Positions 1 through 9,213 of a stretch of 64,000 nt of DNA are shown here, one piece after another. Under the pieces are notes generated by a model. That model did no database searches. It was not told where the DNA came from and worked only from the letters and a program-made list of their open reading frames with translations. The stretch spans positions 1 to 64,000 of the forward strand of contig JAEKKX010000018.1 in NCBI GenBank assembly GCA_019510125.1, read 5' to 3'. How positions within the stretch are numbered: the stretch's first letter is position 1; the number at the start of each line of letters is the position of its first letter. The position numbers and the translations under genes are program-made. The DNA comes from Lysobacterales bacterium (GTDB lineage Bacteria > Pseudomonadota > Gammaproteobacteria > Xanthomonadales > Xanthomonadaceae).

Positions 1-425
<425 letters not shown>

Positions 426-668
426 ACTTTTCGGACCGAAGTCCTAATGCTTTGAGTGCAGTCGTCGTCACCAGCTCCAAATTACTCACTGCATTTGCAT
501 GCTTTGAATTGACTTGGTTCTGTTACGAACGTCTGCAAGATTGGACAACCATCCACCTGTCAGACGCCCGCACAAGTCACCTGCGCACACTGTCAAAGAT
601 CGTCGGAATCGGCCTCAGCGCCTCATCCCTTTTTGCCTCTTTCCCGTCGCCGCCGAAGCGTCCGAGGG
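426..668 (-). promoter_or_regulatory. rRNA leader with boxA-like antitermination site
   Basis: This is the transcribed leader between the last rRNA promoter (transcription start expected near 670) and mature 16S. On the minus strand the sequence GATCTTTGACA at 601-591 resembles the boxA element (TGCTCTTTAACA type) that loads the Nus antitermination complex on rRNA transcripts. The leader is unusually A/T-rich for this genome between 426 and 560, as expected for an rRNA leader with RNase III processing stems. I see no protein gene here; short reading frames in it are chance. Confidence 0.75.
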
Positions 669-676
669 AGCCGCAC

Positions 677-704
677 ATTATAGGGTAGTTTTCGTTGCCG
701 TCAA
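677..704 (-). promoter_or_regulatory. rRNA promoter, proximal copy
   Basis: On the minus strand there is a -35 box TTGACG (704-699), a 16-base spacer and a perfect -10 box TATAAT (682-677). This is the copy nearest to 16S. Transcription should start about seven bases beyond the -10 box. The 16-base spacer is typical of strong, growth-rate-regulated rRNA promoters. Confidence 0.88.
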
Positions 705-852
705 CACCCTGCTGCGATTTTTTTCTTGCCGGCCTCGGCTTTCGCCGTTGCCGAGAAGGTCTCACATTCTGACTGGTTCCGACGACTTCGTCAACACCCG
801 TCTTTCGTTCGACCTACCTGCCGGAGCGCCGGAGCGTCTGGCCGGGCCGCGC

Positions 853-880
853 ATTATAGGGAGGCTTCGAAAGCCGTCAA
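853..880 (-). promoter_or_regulatory. rRNA promoter, second copy
   Basis: Minus strand: -35 TTGACG (880-875), 16-base spacer, -10 TATAAT (858-853). The geometry and flanks match the other copies, including GCGC just downstream of the -10 box. It lies 176 bases upstream of the proximal copy, about twice the spacing of the others, so one intermediate copy may have been lost. Confidence 0.88.
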
Positions 881-943
881 CCCCTTGTTTGCGACCACTT
901 TTTCCGCTTCGGAAACCGTCGGTTTCCTTGGCGAGGGCCGCGA

Positions 944-971
944 ATTATAGGGTGACTTTGGAAACCGTCAA
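944..971 (-). promoter_or_regulatory. rRNA promoter, third copy
   Basis: Minus strand: -35 TTGACG (971-966), 16-base spacer, -10 TATAAT (949-944). It is followed, at about +10 to +26 of the predicted transcript, by a perfect 7-bp stem at 927-911 (GGAAACC / GGTTTCC). It is one unit of a repeat with a 91-base period. Confidence 0.88.
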
Positions 972-1035
972 CCCCGCATTTGCGACCCGCTTTCCCCGCT
1001 TCGGAAACCGTCGGTTTCCTCGGTGAGGGCCGCGC

Positions 1036-1063
1036 ATTATAGGGGGGCTTCCGGAACCGTCAA
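1036..1063 (-). promoter_or_regulatory. rRNA promoter, fourth copy
   Basis: Minus strand: -35 TTGACG (1063-1058), 16-base spacer, -10 TATAAT (1041-1036). The same early hairpin follows at 1019-1003. A fifth, decayed unit lies 91 bases further out: its -10 has become CACAAT at 1132-1127, no TTGACG is found at the expected place, but the related stem (GGAACC / GGTTCC, 1110-1095) is kept. Confidence 0.88.
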
Positions 1064-1225
1064 CCCTCCGCCTGGCGGCGTTTTCCCCGCGTCCGGAACC
1101 GGCTGGTTCCTGCTGCGAGGGCGCGCATTGTGCACGGCAACATGACGTTTGGGAAGGGGGGCGCCCACTTGACGTGGATGCCCGGCCGCCGGATCGTCGG
1201 ACAACCCTTTCCGGAGTCCATTCGT

Positions 1226-1675
1226 ATGCGCGTTCCAGGTGTGTTCGTCCTGTTCCTCGGCCTTGCCGCGAGCGGTTGCGGGGAGGCGCGCGACCACTGG
1301 GTGGAGCTGAAGGGCAAGCGTTTCGCGGTCGAGATCGCCGACGACGGCCAGGAGCGCGCGCGCGGGCTGATGTTCCGCGAGGACATGGCGGCGGACCACG
1401 GCATGCTGTTCATCCACGACCAGCAGATGCCGCTCGCCTACTGGATGAAGAACACGCGGATCCCGCTGGACATCCTGTATTTCGACGATGCGCACAAACT
1501 GGTGTCGCAGCAGCGCGACGTGCCGCCGTGTTCGCTGGGCGACAACTGCCCGCCCTATCCGAGCGATGCCCCGGCGCGCTACGTGCTGGAGCTCAACGCG
1601 GGACAGGCAGAGGAGATGGGGCTGGAGGACGGCGCGGTGCTGACTTTCGGCCCCGACATCCCGCCCGCCCACTGA
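1226..1675 (+). CDS. DUF192 family lipoprotein
   Basis: A 149-residue protein of the DUF192 family, small exported proteins of unknown biochemical role. The start at 1226 is preferred over an in-frame ATG at 1130 because it gives a clean lipoprotein signal (hydrophobic stretch then a lipobox LAASGC, Cys at residue 17) and is preceded by GGAG at 1213-1216. The core carries the family's typical RGLMFRE and MLFIHD-like segments followed by MKNTRIPLDILYFD. It probably sits in a membrane facing the periplasm. It is the first rightward gene after the divergent rRNA promoters. Confidence 0.85.
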   Translation: MRVPGVFVLFLGLAASGCGEARDHWVELKGKRFAVEIADDGQERARGLMFREDMAADHGMLFIHDQQMPLAYWMKNTRIPLDILYFDDAHKLVSQQRDVPPCSLGDNCPPYPSDAPARYVLELNAGQAEEMGLEDGAVLTFGPDIPPAH

Positions 1676-1728
1676 ACCGCGCCGGCGCGGGGCTTGCCCG
1701 CGCGGCCCGGCGCCCGCACTCTCGGGAC

Positions 1729-2571
1729 ATGACGACGCGCTTCGCCCTCCCCGACTGGTCCGCCTTCGCCGCGCTCGCCGACGGCGACGTACCGCTGTTG
1801 TCCGGCGCGCTGCTGATCGCGCTGGACGAATACCCCGACCTCGACGCCGCCGCCTGCGACGCCCAGCTCGACGCGATCGCCGATGCGCTGCGCGAGAAGG
1901 TCGATGCGATCGACGCCGCGCCGATGAAGATGCAGGCGATCAATCGCCGGCTGTTCGAGGAGCTGGGCTTCGCCGGCAACCACGCCGAGTACTACGACCC
2001 GCCCAACAGTTACCTGAACGATGTCCTGCGGCGCCGGCTGGGCAACCCGATCTCGCTGGCGGTGGTGCAGATGGAGGTCGCGCGCCGGCTCGGCGTGGCG
2101 CTGGAGGGGGTGTCGTTCCCGGGCCACTTCCTGGTGAGCCTGCCGGTCGACGACGGCATGCTGGTGATGGACCCGTTCAACGGCGGGCGGCCGCTGTCGG
2201 CGGACGAGCTGCGCCAGCGCGCGCAGCCGCATTTCGGCGAACCGGTGCCGGACGAGGCGCTGCTGCGCATCCTGGTGCCGGCGTCGCCGCGGGCGATCCT
2301 GGTGCGGATGCTGCGCAAGCTGCATGCGCTCTACGCAGAGCGCGGCGACTGGGCGCGGGCGGTGCGCTGCGCGGACCGCATCCTGCGGCTGTCGCCGGAC
2401 AACGCCGAGGCGCTGCGCGATCGCGGCCTGGGCTATCTGGAACTCGGCCACCGGGCGGGGGCGACGCGCGACCTGGGGCGCTATCTGCGCATCCAGCCGG
2501 AAGCGGACGATGCCGAGACCGTGCGCGACCGGCTGGTGGAACAGGGCGGACGGCATCCGCCGTTGCACTGA
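1729..2571 (+). CDS. SirB1-type transglutaminase-like protein with TPR tail
   Basis: A 280-residue cytoplasmic protein of the SirB1 family (transglutaminase-like core type 2). Residues of about 95-165 contain the family's GNPISLAVVQMEVARRLG and GVSFPGHFLV segments, the second carrying the conserved His of the cysteine-protease-like fold, although the usual catalytic Cys is not obvious in the first. The C-terminal third (about 195-265) looks like a pair of tetratricopeptide repeats (GDWARAVRCADRILRLSPDN). The start at 1729 fits the beginning of family members; a long upstream in-frame extension overlaps the DUF192 gene and is rejected. The biochemical role is not known. Confidence 0.82.
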   Translation: MTTRFALPDWSAFAALADGDVPLLSGALLIALDEYPDLDAAACDAQLDAIADALREKVDAIDAAPMKMQAINRRLFEELGFAGNHAEYYDPPNSYLNDVLRRRLGNPISLAVVQMEVARRLGVALEGVSFPGHFLVSLPVDDGMLVMDPFNGGRPLSADELRQRAQPHFGEPVPDEALLRILVPASPRAILVRMLRKLHALYAERGDWARAVRCADRILRLSPDNAEALRDRGLGYLELGHRAGATRDLGRYLRIQPEADDAETVRDRLVEQGGRHPPLH

Positions 2572-2644
2572 AGCGTCGCGGCATCGCGGCCGCCGCTGCG
2601 GCGGCCGTCGAAGCGACTGCCGGGGCGACGCCCCGGCGCGCCGG

Positions 2645-2836
2645 TCAGGCCGGCTCCATCTCGAAATCGCTCTTGGTGACGCCGCAATCCGGGCAGGTCC
2701 AGGTCTCGGGGATGTCCTCCCAGCGCGTGCCCGGGGCGATGCCTTCGTCGGGCAGTCCCTTCGCTTCGTCGTAGACGAAACCGCAGACGACGCACATCCA
2801 GGTGCGGTAGACGACGGGGCTCGCGGTATCGCTCAT
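2645..2836 (-). CDS. rubredoxin
   Basis: A 63-residue rubredoxin, a one-iron electron carrier. The two iron-binding loops are plain: CVVCG near residue 15 and CPDCG near residue 48, with the usual YDE, PGT and FE residues between and after them. Rubredoxins donate electrons to oxygenases or oxygen-detoxifying enzymes; the partner is not encoded in this window. It lies downstream of a second rubredoxin on the same strand, and the two probably form an operon divergent from thiE. Confidence 0.95.
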   Translation of the reverse strand: MSDTASPVVYRTWMCVVCGFVYDEAKGLPDEGIAPGTRWEDIPETWTCPDCGVTKSDFEMEPA

Positions 2837-2930
2837 CGGCGGGGGTTCCTGTTCGGGTGGGCTGCGGGTGGGCGGCGCATTCTCCCATCCCGGGCCGGGG
2901 ACCGGAAGCGCCGGCCGGCCGACCGGCGAC

Positions 2931-3110
2931 TCAGTCGACGGGCTCGAAATCGGCCTTCATCGCGCCGCAGTCGGGGCACGACCAGTCGTCGGGCAGGGCG
3001 TGGAAAGGCGTGCCGGGCGCGATCCCGGTGGCGGGATCGCCTTCGGCGGGGTCGTAGACGTGTTCGCAGACCAGGCAGCGATAGCGGCGCGAGGCTTCGG
3101 CGGCGTTCAT
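2931..3110 (-). CDS. rubredoxin, second copy
   Basis: A 59-residue rubredoxin with iron loops CLVCE and CPDCG. The Gly that normally follows the second Cys is Glu here. A strong ribosome binding site (AAGGAG, complement of 3126-3121) decides the start at 3110 against a much longer in-frame reading that would be antisense to thiE. It shares about half its residues with the neighbouring rubredoxin, so the pair looks like an old tandem duplication. It is divergent from thiE. Confidence 0.93.
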   Translation of the reverse strand: MNAAEASRRYRCLVCEHVYDPAEGDPATGIAPGTPFHALPDDWSCPDCGAMKADFEPVD

Positions 3111-3200
3111 CGGATGCGGCTCCTTCCGGATAATGTCCTTCCCGGACGATGCCCCGGTCCGGCGTCCCCCATTCTGCCGCCTACGCGGCCGGTCCTCCAG

Positions 3201-3833
3201 ATGATCTCCACGCCTGCCATCGCCCCGCCGCTGCGGGGTCTGTACCTGATCACCCCCGACGAGACCGATACCCCGCGGCTGCTGGCGCGGGTCGGCGCGG
3301 TGCTCGACCAGGCGGTGCTGCTGCAGTACCGCAACAAGCGCGCGGACGCCGCCCTGCGCCGGAGCCAGGCGGCGGCGCTGGCCCCGCTGTGCAGGGCCGC
3401 GGGGGTGCGCCTGATCGTGAACGACGAGGCGGCGCTGGCCGCGGAGATCGGCGCGGACGGCGTCCACCTGGGCGGAACCGACGGCGATCCGGCCGCCGCC
3501 CGGCGCCTGCTGGGCGCGGAGGCGCTGATCGGCGTGTCCTGCTACGACAGCCTCGCGCGCGCGCGCGCCGCCGCCGAGGCGGGCGCGGACTACATCGCGT
3601 TCGGCGCGTTTTTCCCGTCCGCCACCAAGCCCCATGCGCGCCATGCGACCTTCGACCTGCTGCGCGACAGCGCGCCGCTGGGCCTGCCGCGGGTGGCGAT
3701 CGGGGGCATCGCGCCGGACAATGCGCGCAGCGTGGTCGCGGCCGGCGCCGACCTGATCGCGGTGATCGGCGCCGTGTTCGACGCGCCCGACCCCATCGCC
3801 GCGGCCCGCGCCTGCCGCCACGCCTTCGCCTGA
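3201..3833 (+). CDS. thiE: thiamine-phosphate synthase
   Basis: A 210-residue TIM-barrel enzyme that joins the hydroxymethylpyrimidine and thiazole moieties to make thiamine phosphate. Recognisable family segments are GLYLITPD at the N-terminus, QYRNK (pyrophosphate binding; usually QxRxK), [26 protein letters not shown] and the C-terminal phosphate loop GGIAPDN. The start at 3201 puts GLYLIT at residue 13, as in relatives. It is followed by hemL after 32 bases, so the two are probably cotranscribed; rubredoxin-thiE-hemL is, to my knowledge, a recurrent order in gammaproteobacteria. Confidence 0.93.
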   Translation: MISTPAIAPPLRGLYLITPDETDTPRLLARVGAVLDQAVLLQYRNKRADAALRRSQAAALAPLCRAAGVRLIVNDEAALAAEIGADGVHLGGTDGDPAAARRLLGAEALIGVSCYDSLARARAAAEAGADYIAFGAFFPSATKPHARHATFDLLRDSAPLGLPRVAIGGIAPDNARSVVAAGADLIAVIGAVFDAPDPIAAARACRHAFA

Positions 3834-3865
3834 CGCCCCTTCCCCGCTTCCGCCACGAGATCCCG

Positions 3866-5155
3866 ATGCAGACCGAACGCTCCCACGCCCTCTTCGCCCG
3901 CGCCCAGGCCCTGATGCCCGGCGGCGTCAATTCGCCGGTGCGCGCCTTCAAGTCGGTCGGCGGCGAGCCGTTCTTCGTCGAGCGCGCGGACGGCGCCTAC
4001 CTGTACGACGCCGACGGCAATCGCTACATCGACTATGTCGGTTCGTGGGGCCCGATGATCGTCGGCCACAACCATCCCAAGGTGCTGGACGCGGTGATTT
4101 CGACCGCGCGCAACGGCCTGAGCTTCGGCACGCCGAATCCGCTGGAAGTGACGATGGCCGAAACCATCACCCGACTGGTGCCGAGCTGCGAGATGGTGCG
4201 GATGGTGAATTCGGGCACCGAGGCCACGCTGTCGGCGATCCGCCTCGCCCGCGGCGCCACCGGCCGCAGCCGGATCGTGAAGTTCGAGGGCTGCTACCAC
4301 GGCCACGGCGACTCGTTCCTGGTGAAGGCCGGCAGCGGCATGCTCACCCTCGGCGTGCCGACCTCGCCCGGCGTGCCCGCGGGTCTGAGCGAACTCACCG
4401 CGACCCTGAGCTACAACGATTTCGAGGGCGCGACCCGGCTGTTCGACGAGATCGGCGGCGAAGTCGCGGCGGTGATCATCGAACCGGTCGTCGGCAACGC
4501 CAACTGCATCCCGCCGCGCCCGGGCTACCTGCAGCACCTGCGCGACCTGTGCACCAGGCACGGCGCAATCCTGATCTTCGACGAGGTGATGACCGGCTTC
4601 CGCGTCGCCCTGGGCGGCGCGCAGGCGGTGTACGACATCGCGCCGGACCTCAGCACCTTCGGCAAGATCATCGGCGGCGGCATGCCGGTGGGCGCCTACG
4701 GCGGCCGCGCCGAGCTGATGCGCCAGATCGCGCCGGCCGGCCCGATCTACCAGGCCGGCACGCTCAGCGGCAATCCGGTGGCGATGGCCGCCGGCCTGGC
4801 GATGCTCGATCTGATCCAGGCGCCCGGCTTCTACGAGACCCTGGACGCGCGCACCGCCGCGCTGTGCGCCGGGCTCGAGGACGCCGCCCGCGCCGCCGGC
4901 GTGCCGTTCAGCACCAACCGCGTCGGCAGCATGTTCGGGCTGTTCTTCACCGCGGAAAAGGTCGAGACCTACGCGCAGGCGACCGCCGGCGACACCGCCG
5001 CGTTCAACCGCTTCTTCCACGCGATGCGCGAACGCGGCGTGTACCTCGCGCCGTCGGCGTTCGAGGCCGGGTTCCTGTCGATGGCCCACGACGATGCGGT
5101 GATCGCGGCGACGCTCGAGGCGGCCCGGGCGGCGTTCGCGGAGCTCGCCGGGTGA
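3866..5155 (+). CDS. hemL: glutamate-1-semialdehyde 2,1-aminomutase
   Basis: A 429-residue PLP-dependent class III aminotransferase that converts glutamate-1-semialdehyde to 5-aminolevulinate for haem synthesis. The length matches the family (about 427). Seen directly: the N-terminal [11 protein letters not shown] signature, NSGTEA (phosphate binding), FDEVMTGFR, and the PLP lysine in [13 protein letters not shown] (Lys267). The start at 3866 agrees with the family N-terminus. Its stop codon overlaps the GTG start of the ion channel gene, so the two are translationally coupled. Confidence 0.97.
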   Translation: MQTERSHALFARAQALMPGGVNSPVRAFKSVGGEPFFVERADGAYLYDADGNRYIDYVGSWGPMIVGHNHPKVLDAVISTARNGLSFGTPNPLEVTMAETITRLVPSCEMVRMVNSGTEATLSAIRLARGATGRSRIVKFEGCYHGHGDSFLVKAGSGMLTLGVPTSPGVPAGLSELTATLSYNDFEGATRLFDEIGGEVAAVIIEPVVGNANCIPPRPGYLQHLRDLCTRHGAILIFDEVMTGFRVALGGAQAVYDIAPDLSTFGKIIGGGMPVGAYGGRAELMRQIAPAGPIYQAGTLSGNPVAMAAGLAMLDLIQAPGFYETLDARTAALCAGLEDAARAAGVPFSTNRVGSMFGLFFTAEKVETYAQATAGDTAAFNRFFHAMRERGVYLAPSAFEAGFLSMAHDDAVIAATLEAARAAFAELAG

Positions 5156-6072
5156 CGGCGGAACGGCCGCCGCGCAACCTGTTCGACCGGCAGTTCCTGC
5201 CGGCCTCGGGCGAGGGCCTGCGCTACCGGCTGTTCCGCATCATCTTCCACCACGAGCGGCCGATCGAGCGCAATTTCGACCTCGCGCTGATCGTCGCCAT
5301 CCTCGCCAGCGTGCTGGTGGTGATCCTCGACAGCGAGGACGGGATCAAGCTGCGCTGGCACGTCGCGCTGTTCGCGCTGGAATGGTGCTTCACCGCGCTG
5401 TTCACGCTCGAATACCTGCTGCGGCTGTGGGTGGTGAAGCGGCCGATGCGCTACGCCACCAGCTTCTTCGGCGTGATCGACCTGCTGGCGCTGCTGCCGA
5501 CCTGGCTGTCGCTGCTGTTCCCGGCCGGCAGTTCGCTGCTGGTGGTGCGGATCCTGCGCCTGCTGCGCATCTTCCGCGTGCTGAAGCTGGCCGAATACTC
5601 CGGCGAGGCCGGGGTGCTGGTGCAAGCGCTGGTCCGCAGCCGGCGCAAGATCCTGGTGTTCGTCAGCGCGGTGGTCACCATCGTGGTCATCTTCGGCGCG
5701 CTGATGTACGTGATCGAAGGCCCGGAGCACGGTTTCGGCAGCATCCCGACCGGCATGTACTGGGCGGTGGTGACGATGGCGACCGTCGGCTACGGCGATC
5801 TGGCCCCGGGCACCGCGCTGGGACGCTTCATCACCTCGATCCTGATCCTGATCGGCTACAGCATCATCGCCGTGCCCACCGGCATCTACACCGCGGAGCT
5901 GGCCTCCACGCTGCGCGGCCCGCGCCGGTTCGTGCCCTGCCCGGACTGCGGCCTCGACGACCACGACGCCGACGCCCGCCACTGCCGCCGCTGCGGCGCG
6001 GCGCTGCCCTTCGCCGGCGCCTCACCCGCCACCCCCTCACCTGCCGTCCCGGATCCCGCCGATGCGCCCTGA
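5152..6072 (+). CDS. voltage-gated-like potassium channel with C-terminal zinc ribbon
   Basis: A 306-residue six-helix ion channel. The selectivity filter TVGYGD is at 211-216 between the last two membrane helices, and an S4-like helix carries arginines every third position (133, 136, 139, 142). The start is a GTG at 5152 that overlaps the hemL stop. After the last helix (about 228-255) comes a short soluble tail with CPDC at 263-266 and CRRC at 278-281, a zinc-ribbon-like arrangement, then an Ala/Pro-rich end. The filter predicts potassium selectivity; the tail's role is unknown. Its last 11 bases overlap the next gene. Confidence 0.88.
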   Translation: MTAERPPRNLFDRQFLPASGEGLRYRLFRIIFHHERPIERNFDLALIVAILASVLVVILDSEDGIKLRWHVALFALEWCFTALFTLEYLLRLWVVKRPMRYATSFFGVIDLLALLPTWLSLLFPAGSSLLVVRILRLLRIFRVLKLAEYSGEAGVLVQALVRSRRKILVFVSAVVTIVVIFGALMYVIEGPEHGFGSIPTGMYWAVVTMATVGYGDLAPGTALGRFITSILILIGYSIIAVPTGIYTAELASTLRGPRRFVPCPDCGLDDHDADARHCRRCGAALPFAGASPATPSPAVPDPADAP

Positions 6073-7180
6073 AACCCTGTCCGTCCACGTCGGCAACGAA
6101 GCCGACCCCGCCACCGGCGCGGTCGCGCCGCCGATCCACCTGGCCACGACCTTCCGCCACGGGCCGTCGGGCGAGCGCGTCGCCGGCTACGAGTACCAGC
6201 GCGAGGGCAATCCGACCAACGATCGCCTGCGCGAGGCGCTGGCGGCGCTGGAGGGCGGCGAGGACGCGGCGACCTTCGCCTCCGGCATGGCGGCGATGAC
6301 CGGGCTGCTGGAATGCCTGCCCAACGGCGCGCGGGTGCTGATTCCCGACGACTGCTACACCGGCCTGCGCATGCTCTGCGCCGAATACCTGCCCGAGCGC
6401 GGCATCGAGGCGGTCGCCGTCGACATGGGCGGCCTCGACGCGGTGCGCGCGGCCTGCGCCGGCGGCGTCGCGCTGCTGTGGATCGAGACCCCGTCCAACC
6501 CGCTGATGAAGGTCAGCGACCTCGCCGCGCTGGCGGAGATCGGCCGCGCCGCGGGCGCGGTCGTGGTCGCCGACAACACCTTCGCCACGCCGCTGCTGCA
6601 GCGGCCGCTGTCGCTGGGCGCGGACGTGGTCATGCATTCCACCACCAAGTATTTCGGCGGCCACAGCGACGTGCTCGGCGGCGCGCTGGTGTTCGCCCGA
6701 CGCGGCGAACTGTCGCAGAAGGTGGCGCACCGGCTGCACATCACCGGGGCGACGCTGGCGCCGTTCAGCGCCTGGCTGACCCTGCGCGGCTGCCGCTCGC
6801 TGGGCGCGCGCATAGCGATGCACTGCGCGAACGCGCGCCGCGTCGCCGAATTCCTGGCCGCGCACCCGGCGATCGAACGGGTGAACTGGCCCGGCCTGCC
6901 GTCGCATCCGGGCCACGCGATCGCCGCGCGGCAGATGCGCGACTTCGGCGGGATGATGAGCATCCAGTTGCGCGGCGGCCGCGAGGCGGCGCTGGCGATG
7001 GCCGGCCGGCTGCGCGTGTTCACCAACGCCACGTCGCTGGGCGGCTGCGAATCGCTGATCGAGCACCGCGCCTCGGTCGAAGGCCCGCATCCGCGCTCGC
7101 CGCAGAACCTGCTGCGGATGTCGGTGGGCCTGGAGCACGTCGAAGACCTGATCGAGGACCTGCGCCAGGCGCTGGGGTGA
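6062..7180 (+). CDS. metB: cystathionine gamma-synthase / lyase (PLP-dependent)
   Basis: A 372-residue enzyme of the Cys/Met metabolism PLP family. It has the N-terminal substrate loop (YEYQREGNPTND), FASGMAAM, the IETPSNPLMKVSD segment, and the PLP lysine within STTKYFGGHSD (Lys196). The Ser in SATKY-type motifs is conserved. The best call is cystathionine gamma-synthase (O-succinyl- or O-acetylhomoserine plus cysteine to cystathionine), but synthase and lyase activities cannot be separated from sequence alone. It starts 11 bases inside the end of the channel gene and ends at a convergent junction filled with REP elements. Confidence 0.86.
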   Translation: MRPETLSVHVGNEADPATGAVAPPIHLATTFRHGPSGERVAGYEYQREGNPTNDRLREALAALEGGEDAATFASGMAAMTGLLECLPNGARVLIPDDCYTGLRMLCAEYLPERGIEAVAVDMGGLDAVRAACAGGVALLWIETPSNPLMKVSDLAALAEIGRAAGAVVVADNTFATPLLQRPLSLGADVVMHSTTKYFGGHSDVLGGALVFARRGELSQKVAHRLHITGATLAPFSAWLTLRGCRSLGARIAMHCANARRVAEFLAAHPAIERVNWPGLPSHPGHAIAARQMRDFGGMMSIQLRGGREAALAMAGRLRVFTNATSLGGCESLIEHRASVEGPHPRSPQNLLRMSVGLEHVEDLIEDLRQALG

Positions 7181-7208
7181 GCGGGGGCCCGCCGCCGACC
7201 TCGCCCAT

Positions 7209-7511
7209 GGGAGCGGCGGGCGCCGCGACGGGGGGGCGGCGGGGCTATCCCGGCACTTGTCGCGACTGACGTCGCTCCTACAGGCAGGCGCACCGCTTTT
7301 GTAGGAGCGGCGTGAGCCGCGACGGGGGACGGCGGGGCTGTCCACGCATCTGTCGCGACTCACGTCGCTCCTACAGGCAGGCGCACCGCTTTTTTGTAGG
7401 AGCGGCGTGAGCCGCGACGGGGGCGGCGGGGCTGTCCACGCATCTGTCGCGACTCACGTCGCTCCTACAGGCAAGGCGCACCGCTTCTGTAGGAGCGGCG
7501 TGAGCCGCGAC
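7209..7511. repeat. cluster of REP-like palindromes between convergent genes
   Basis: This 359-base gap between metB and argD, which converge, holds alternating copies of a 23-base element and its inverse. Forward copies beginning GTAGGAGCGGCGTGAGCC are at 7301-7323, 7396-7418 and 7489-7511; a decayed one is near 7209-7229. Inverse copies ending GTCGCTCCTAC are at 7259-7281, 7352-7374 and 7446-7468. The full unit repeats with a 93-95 base period, with spacers CAGGCAGGCGCACCGC and GGCGGGGCTGTCC. Such elements are common in xanthomonads and pseudomonads and fold into stems that can protect or end transcripts. No gene is seen in the gap. Confidence 0.92.
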
Positions 7512-7539
7512 GGGGGGTGCCGACCGACTTGCGGCGGAT

Positions 7540-8778
7540 TCAGGGGGCCGCGTCGACGAATGCCCGCAGCGCGCGTTCCAGGCGGCCGAGGCCTTCGGCG
7601 ACTTCGCCCTCGGTGATGTTCAGCGCGGGCACGAAGCGCAGGACGTCGGGGCCGGCCTGGAGCAGCAGCAGGCCTTCGTCCGCGGCGAGATCGAGGAGCT
7701 CGCCGGCGCGGCCGGCGTACTTCGGCGCGAGCACCGCGCCGAGCATCAGGCCGCGGCCGCGCACTTCGGCGAACACGCCCAGTTCGGCGTCGACTGCCGC
7801 CAGCGCCGCGCGCAGCACCGCGGACTGCCAGTCGACGTTGGCGACGATCTCCGGCGACTGCAGCCGGCGCAGCACGACGCGCGCGACCGCGGCGGCCAGC
7901 GGGTTGCCGCCGAAGGTGGTGCCGTGGGCGCCGAACTGCATGGCCTCGGCGACCTTCGGGCCGGCGAGCAGCGCGCCGATCGGGATGCCGCCGCCCAGCG
8001 CCTTGGCCAGGGTGACGATGTCGGGCACCACGCCGTCGGCCCAGTGCGCGAACAGCGGGCCGGTGCGGCCCATGCCGCACTGGATCTCGTCCAGCACCAG
8101 CAGCGCGTCGTGGCGGTCGCACAGCGCGCGCACGCCGGCGAGGTAGCCGTCGCGCGCCGGCATCACGCCGCCCTCGCCCTGCACCGGTTCGAGCATCACC
8201 GCGCAGACGTCGCCGCCGGCCATCGCGGCCTCCAGCGCGGCCAGATCGTTGAAATCCACGTAGCGGAACCCGCCCGGCAGCGGCTCGTAGCCGGCCTGGT
8301 ACTTCGGCTGCGCGGTCGCGGTGACCGCGGCCAGGGTGCGGCCGTGGAAGCTGCCGTGGCAGGTGACGATCACGCGCCGTTCGGGCGCGCGGCCCTGCGC
8401 ACTGGCCCATTTGCGCGCCAGCTTGATCGCCGCCTCGTTGGCCTCGGCGCCGGAATTGCACAGGAACGCGCGCTCGGCGAAGCGCGAGGCCTCGACCAGT
8501 TCCTGCACCAGCCGCACCGGCGGCTCGCTGTAGAACACGTTGCTGGTGTGCCACAGCCTGCCGGCCTGTTCGGTCAGCGTCGCGACCAGCTCCGGGTCGC
8601 AGTGGCCGAGCCCGCAGACGGCGATGCCGCCGGCGAAATCGACGTATTCGCGGCCCTCGATGTCCCACACGCGGCTGCCCTGCCCGCGTTCGAGGATCAA
8701 CTGCCGCGGCTTGTAGACCGGCAGCGTGTAGCGCTGGCCCAGCGCGACCAGCGCGGCGGTGGCGTCCGGGGTCGTCAT
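7540..8778 (-). CDS. argD: acetylornithine transaminase
   Basis: A 412-residue class III PLP aminotransferase, best matched to N-acetylornithine aminotransferase of arginine synthesis (it may also act on succinyl-diaminopimelate). Family landmarks are CNSGAEANEAAIKLAR, GSFHGRTL, EPVQGEGG, LDEIQCGMGRTG and the PLP lysine in TLAKALGGGIPIGA (Lys259). The start codon at 8778 directly abuts the stop of the upstream glyoxalase gene, so translation is coupled. It ends at the REP cluster. Confidence 0.9.
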   Translation of the reverse strand: MTTPDATAALVALGQRYTLPVYKPRQLILERGQGSRVWDIEGREYVDFAGGIAVCGLGHCDPELVATLTEQAGRLWHTSNVFYSEPPVRLVQELVEASRFAERAFLCNSGAEANEAAIKLARKWASAQGRAPERRVIVTCHGSFHGRTLAAVTATAQPKYQAGYEPLPGGFRYVDFNDLAALEAAMAGGDVCAVMLEPVQGEGGVMPARDGYLAGVRALCDRHDALLVLDEIQCGMGRTGPLFAHWADGVVPDIVTLAKALGGGIPIGALLAGPKVAEAMQFGAHGTTFGGNPLAAAVARVVLRRLQSPEIVANVDWQSAVLRAALAAVDAELGVFAEVRGRGLMLGAVLAPKYAGRAGELLDLAADEGLLLLQAGPDVLRFVPALNITEGEVAEGLGRLERALRAFVDAAP

Positions 8779-9213
8779 TCACCAGCTCCCGGTGTTCGCC
8801 ATCGAGGCCCAGGGCTCCTGCGGCGGCAGGTGGCCGTCCTGCAGCAGTTCGATCGAGATCAGGTCGGGCGAGCGCACGAACGCCATGTGCCCGTCGCGGG
8901 GCGGGCGGTGGATGGTGTAGCCCATCGCCTGCAGCCGCGCGCAGGTGGCGTAGATGTCGGCGACCCGGAACGCGAGGTGGCCGAAGTTGCGGGCGCTGCC
9001 GTAGTCCTCGGGCGGCGAACCGTCTTCCGGCGGCCAGTTGTACGTCAGCTCGACCTCCGCGGACGGGGTCTCGTCGGCGGCGAGGAAGATCAGCGTGTAG
9101 CGGCCGCCGGGGTTCTCCATGCGCCGCATCTCCTTCAGGCCGAGGCCCTCGCAGTAGAAGCGCAACGAGGCGTCGAGATCGCGGATGCGGACCATGGTGT
9201 GGAGGTATTTCAT
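8779..9213 (-). CDS. gloA: glyoxalase I (lactoylglutathione lyase)
   Basis: A 144-residue vicinal-oxygen-chelate protein closely resembling bacterial glyoxalase I, which isomerises the methylglyoxal-glutathione hemithioacetal to S-lactoylglutathione. The likely metal ligands are visible: His5 (LHTMVRI), Glu in VELTYNW, His in FGHLAFRV and Glu in ISIELLQ. ENPGGRYTL and the TYNW segment match the family. The start at 9213 is chosen because homologues begin M(K/R)xLHTM. It is cotranscribed with argD (no intergenic base) and lies about 90 bases downstream of the SDR gene. Confidence 0.92.
   Translation of the reverse strand: MKYLHTMVRIRDLDASLRFYCEGLGLKEMRRMENPGGRYTLIFLAADETPSAEVELTYNWPPEDGSPPEDYGSARNFGHLAFRVADIYATCARLQAMGYTIHRPPRDGHMAFVRSPDLISIELLQDGHLPPQEPWASMANTGSW

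Noticed and set aside
2868-3200. Long N-terminal extension of thiE reading through the rubredoxin region
   Set aside because: It is antisense to a rubredoxin gene with a strong ribosome binding site, and ThiE relatives begin where the ATG at 3201 places them.
3590-5089. Long open frame on the minus strand opposite hemL, and many similar ones opposite other genes
   Set aside because: High GC at third positions leaves long antisense frames free of stops; their composition is Arg/Ala/His-rich with no motifs, and the sense frames have clear family signatures.
7209-7511. Possible CRISPR array
   Set aside because: Spacers are themselves nearly identical and the repeats alternate in orientation, which is typical of REP elements, not CRISPR.
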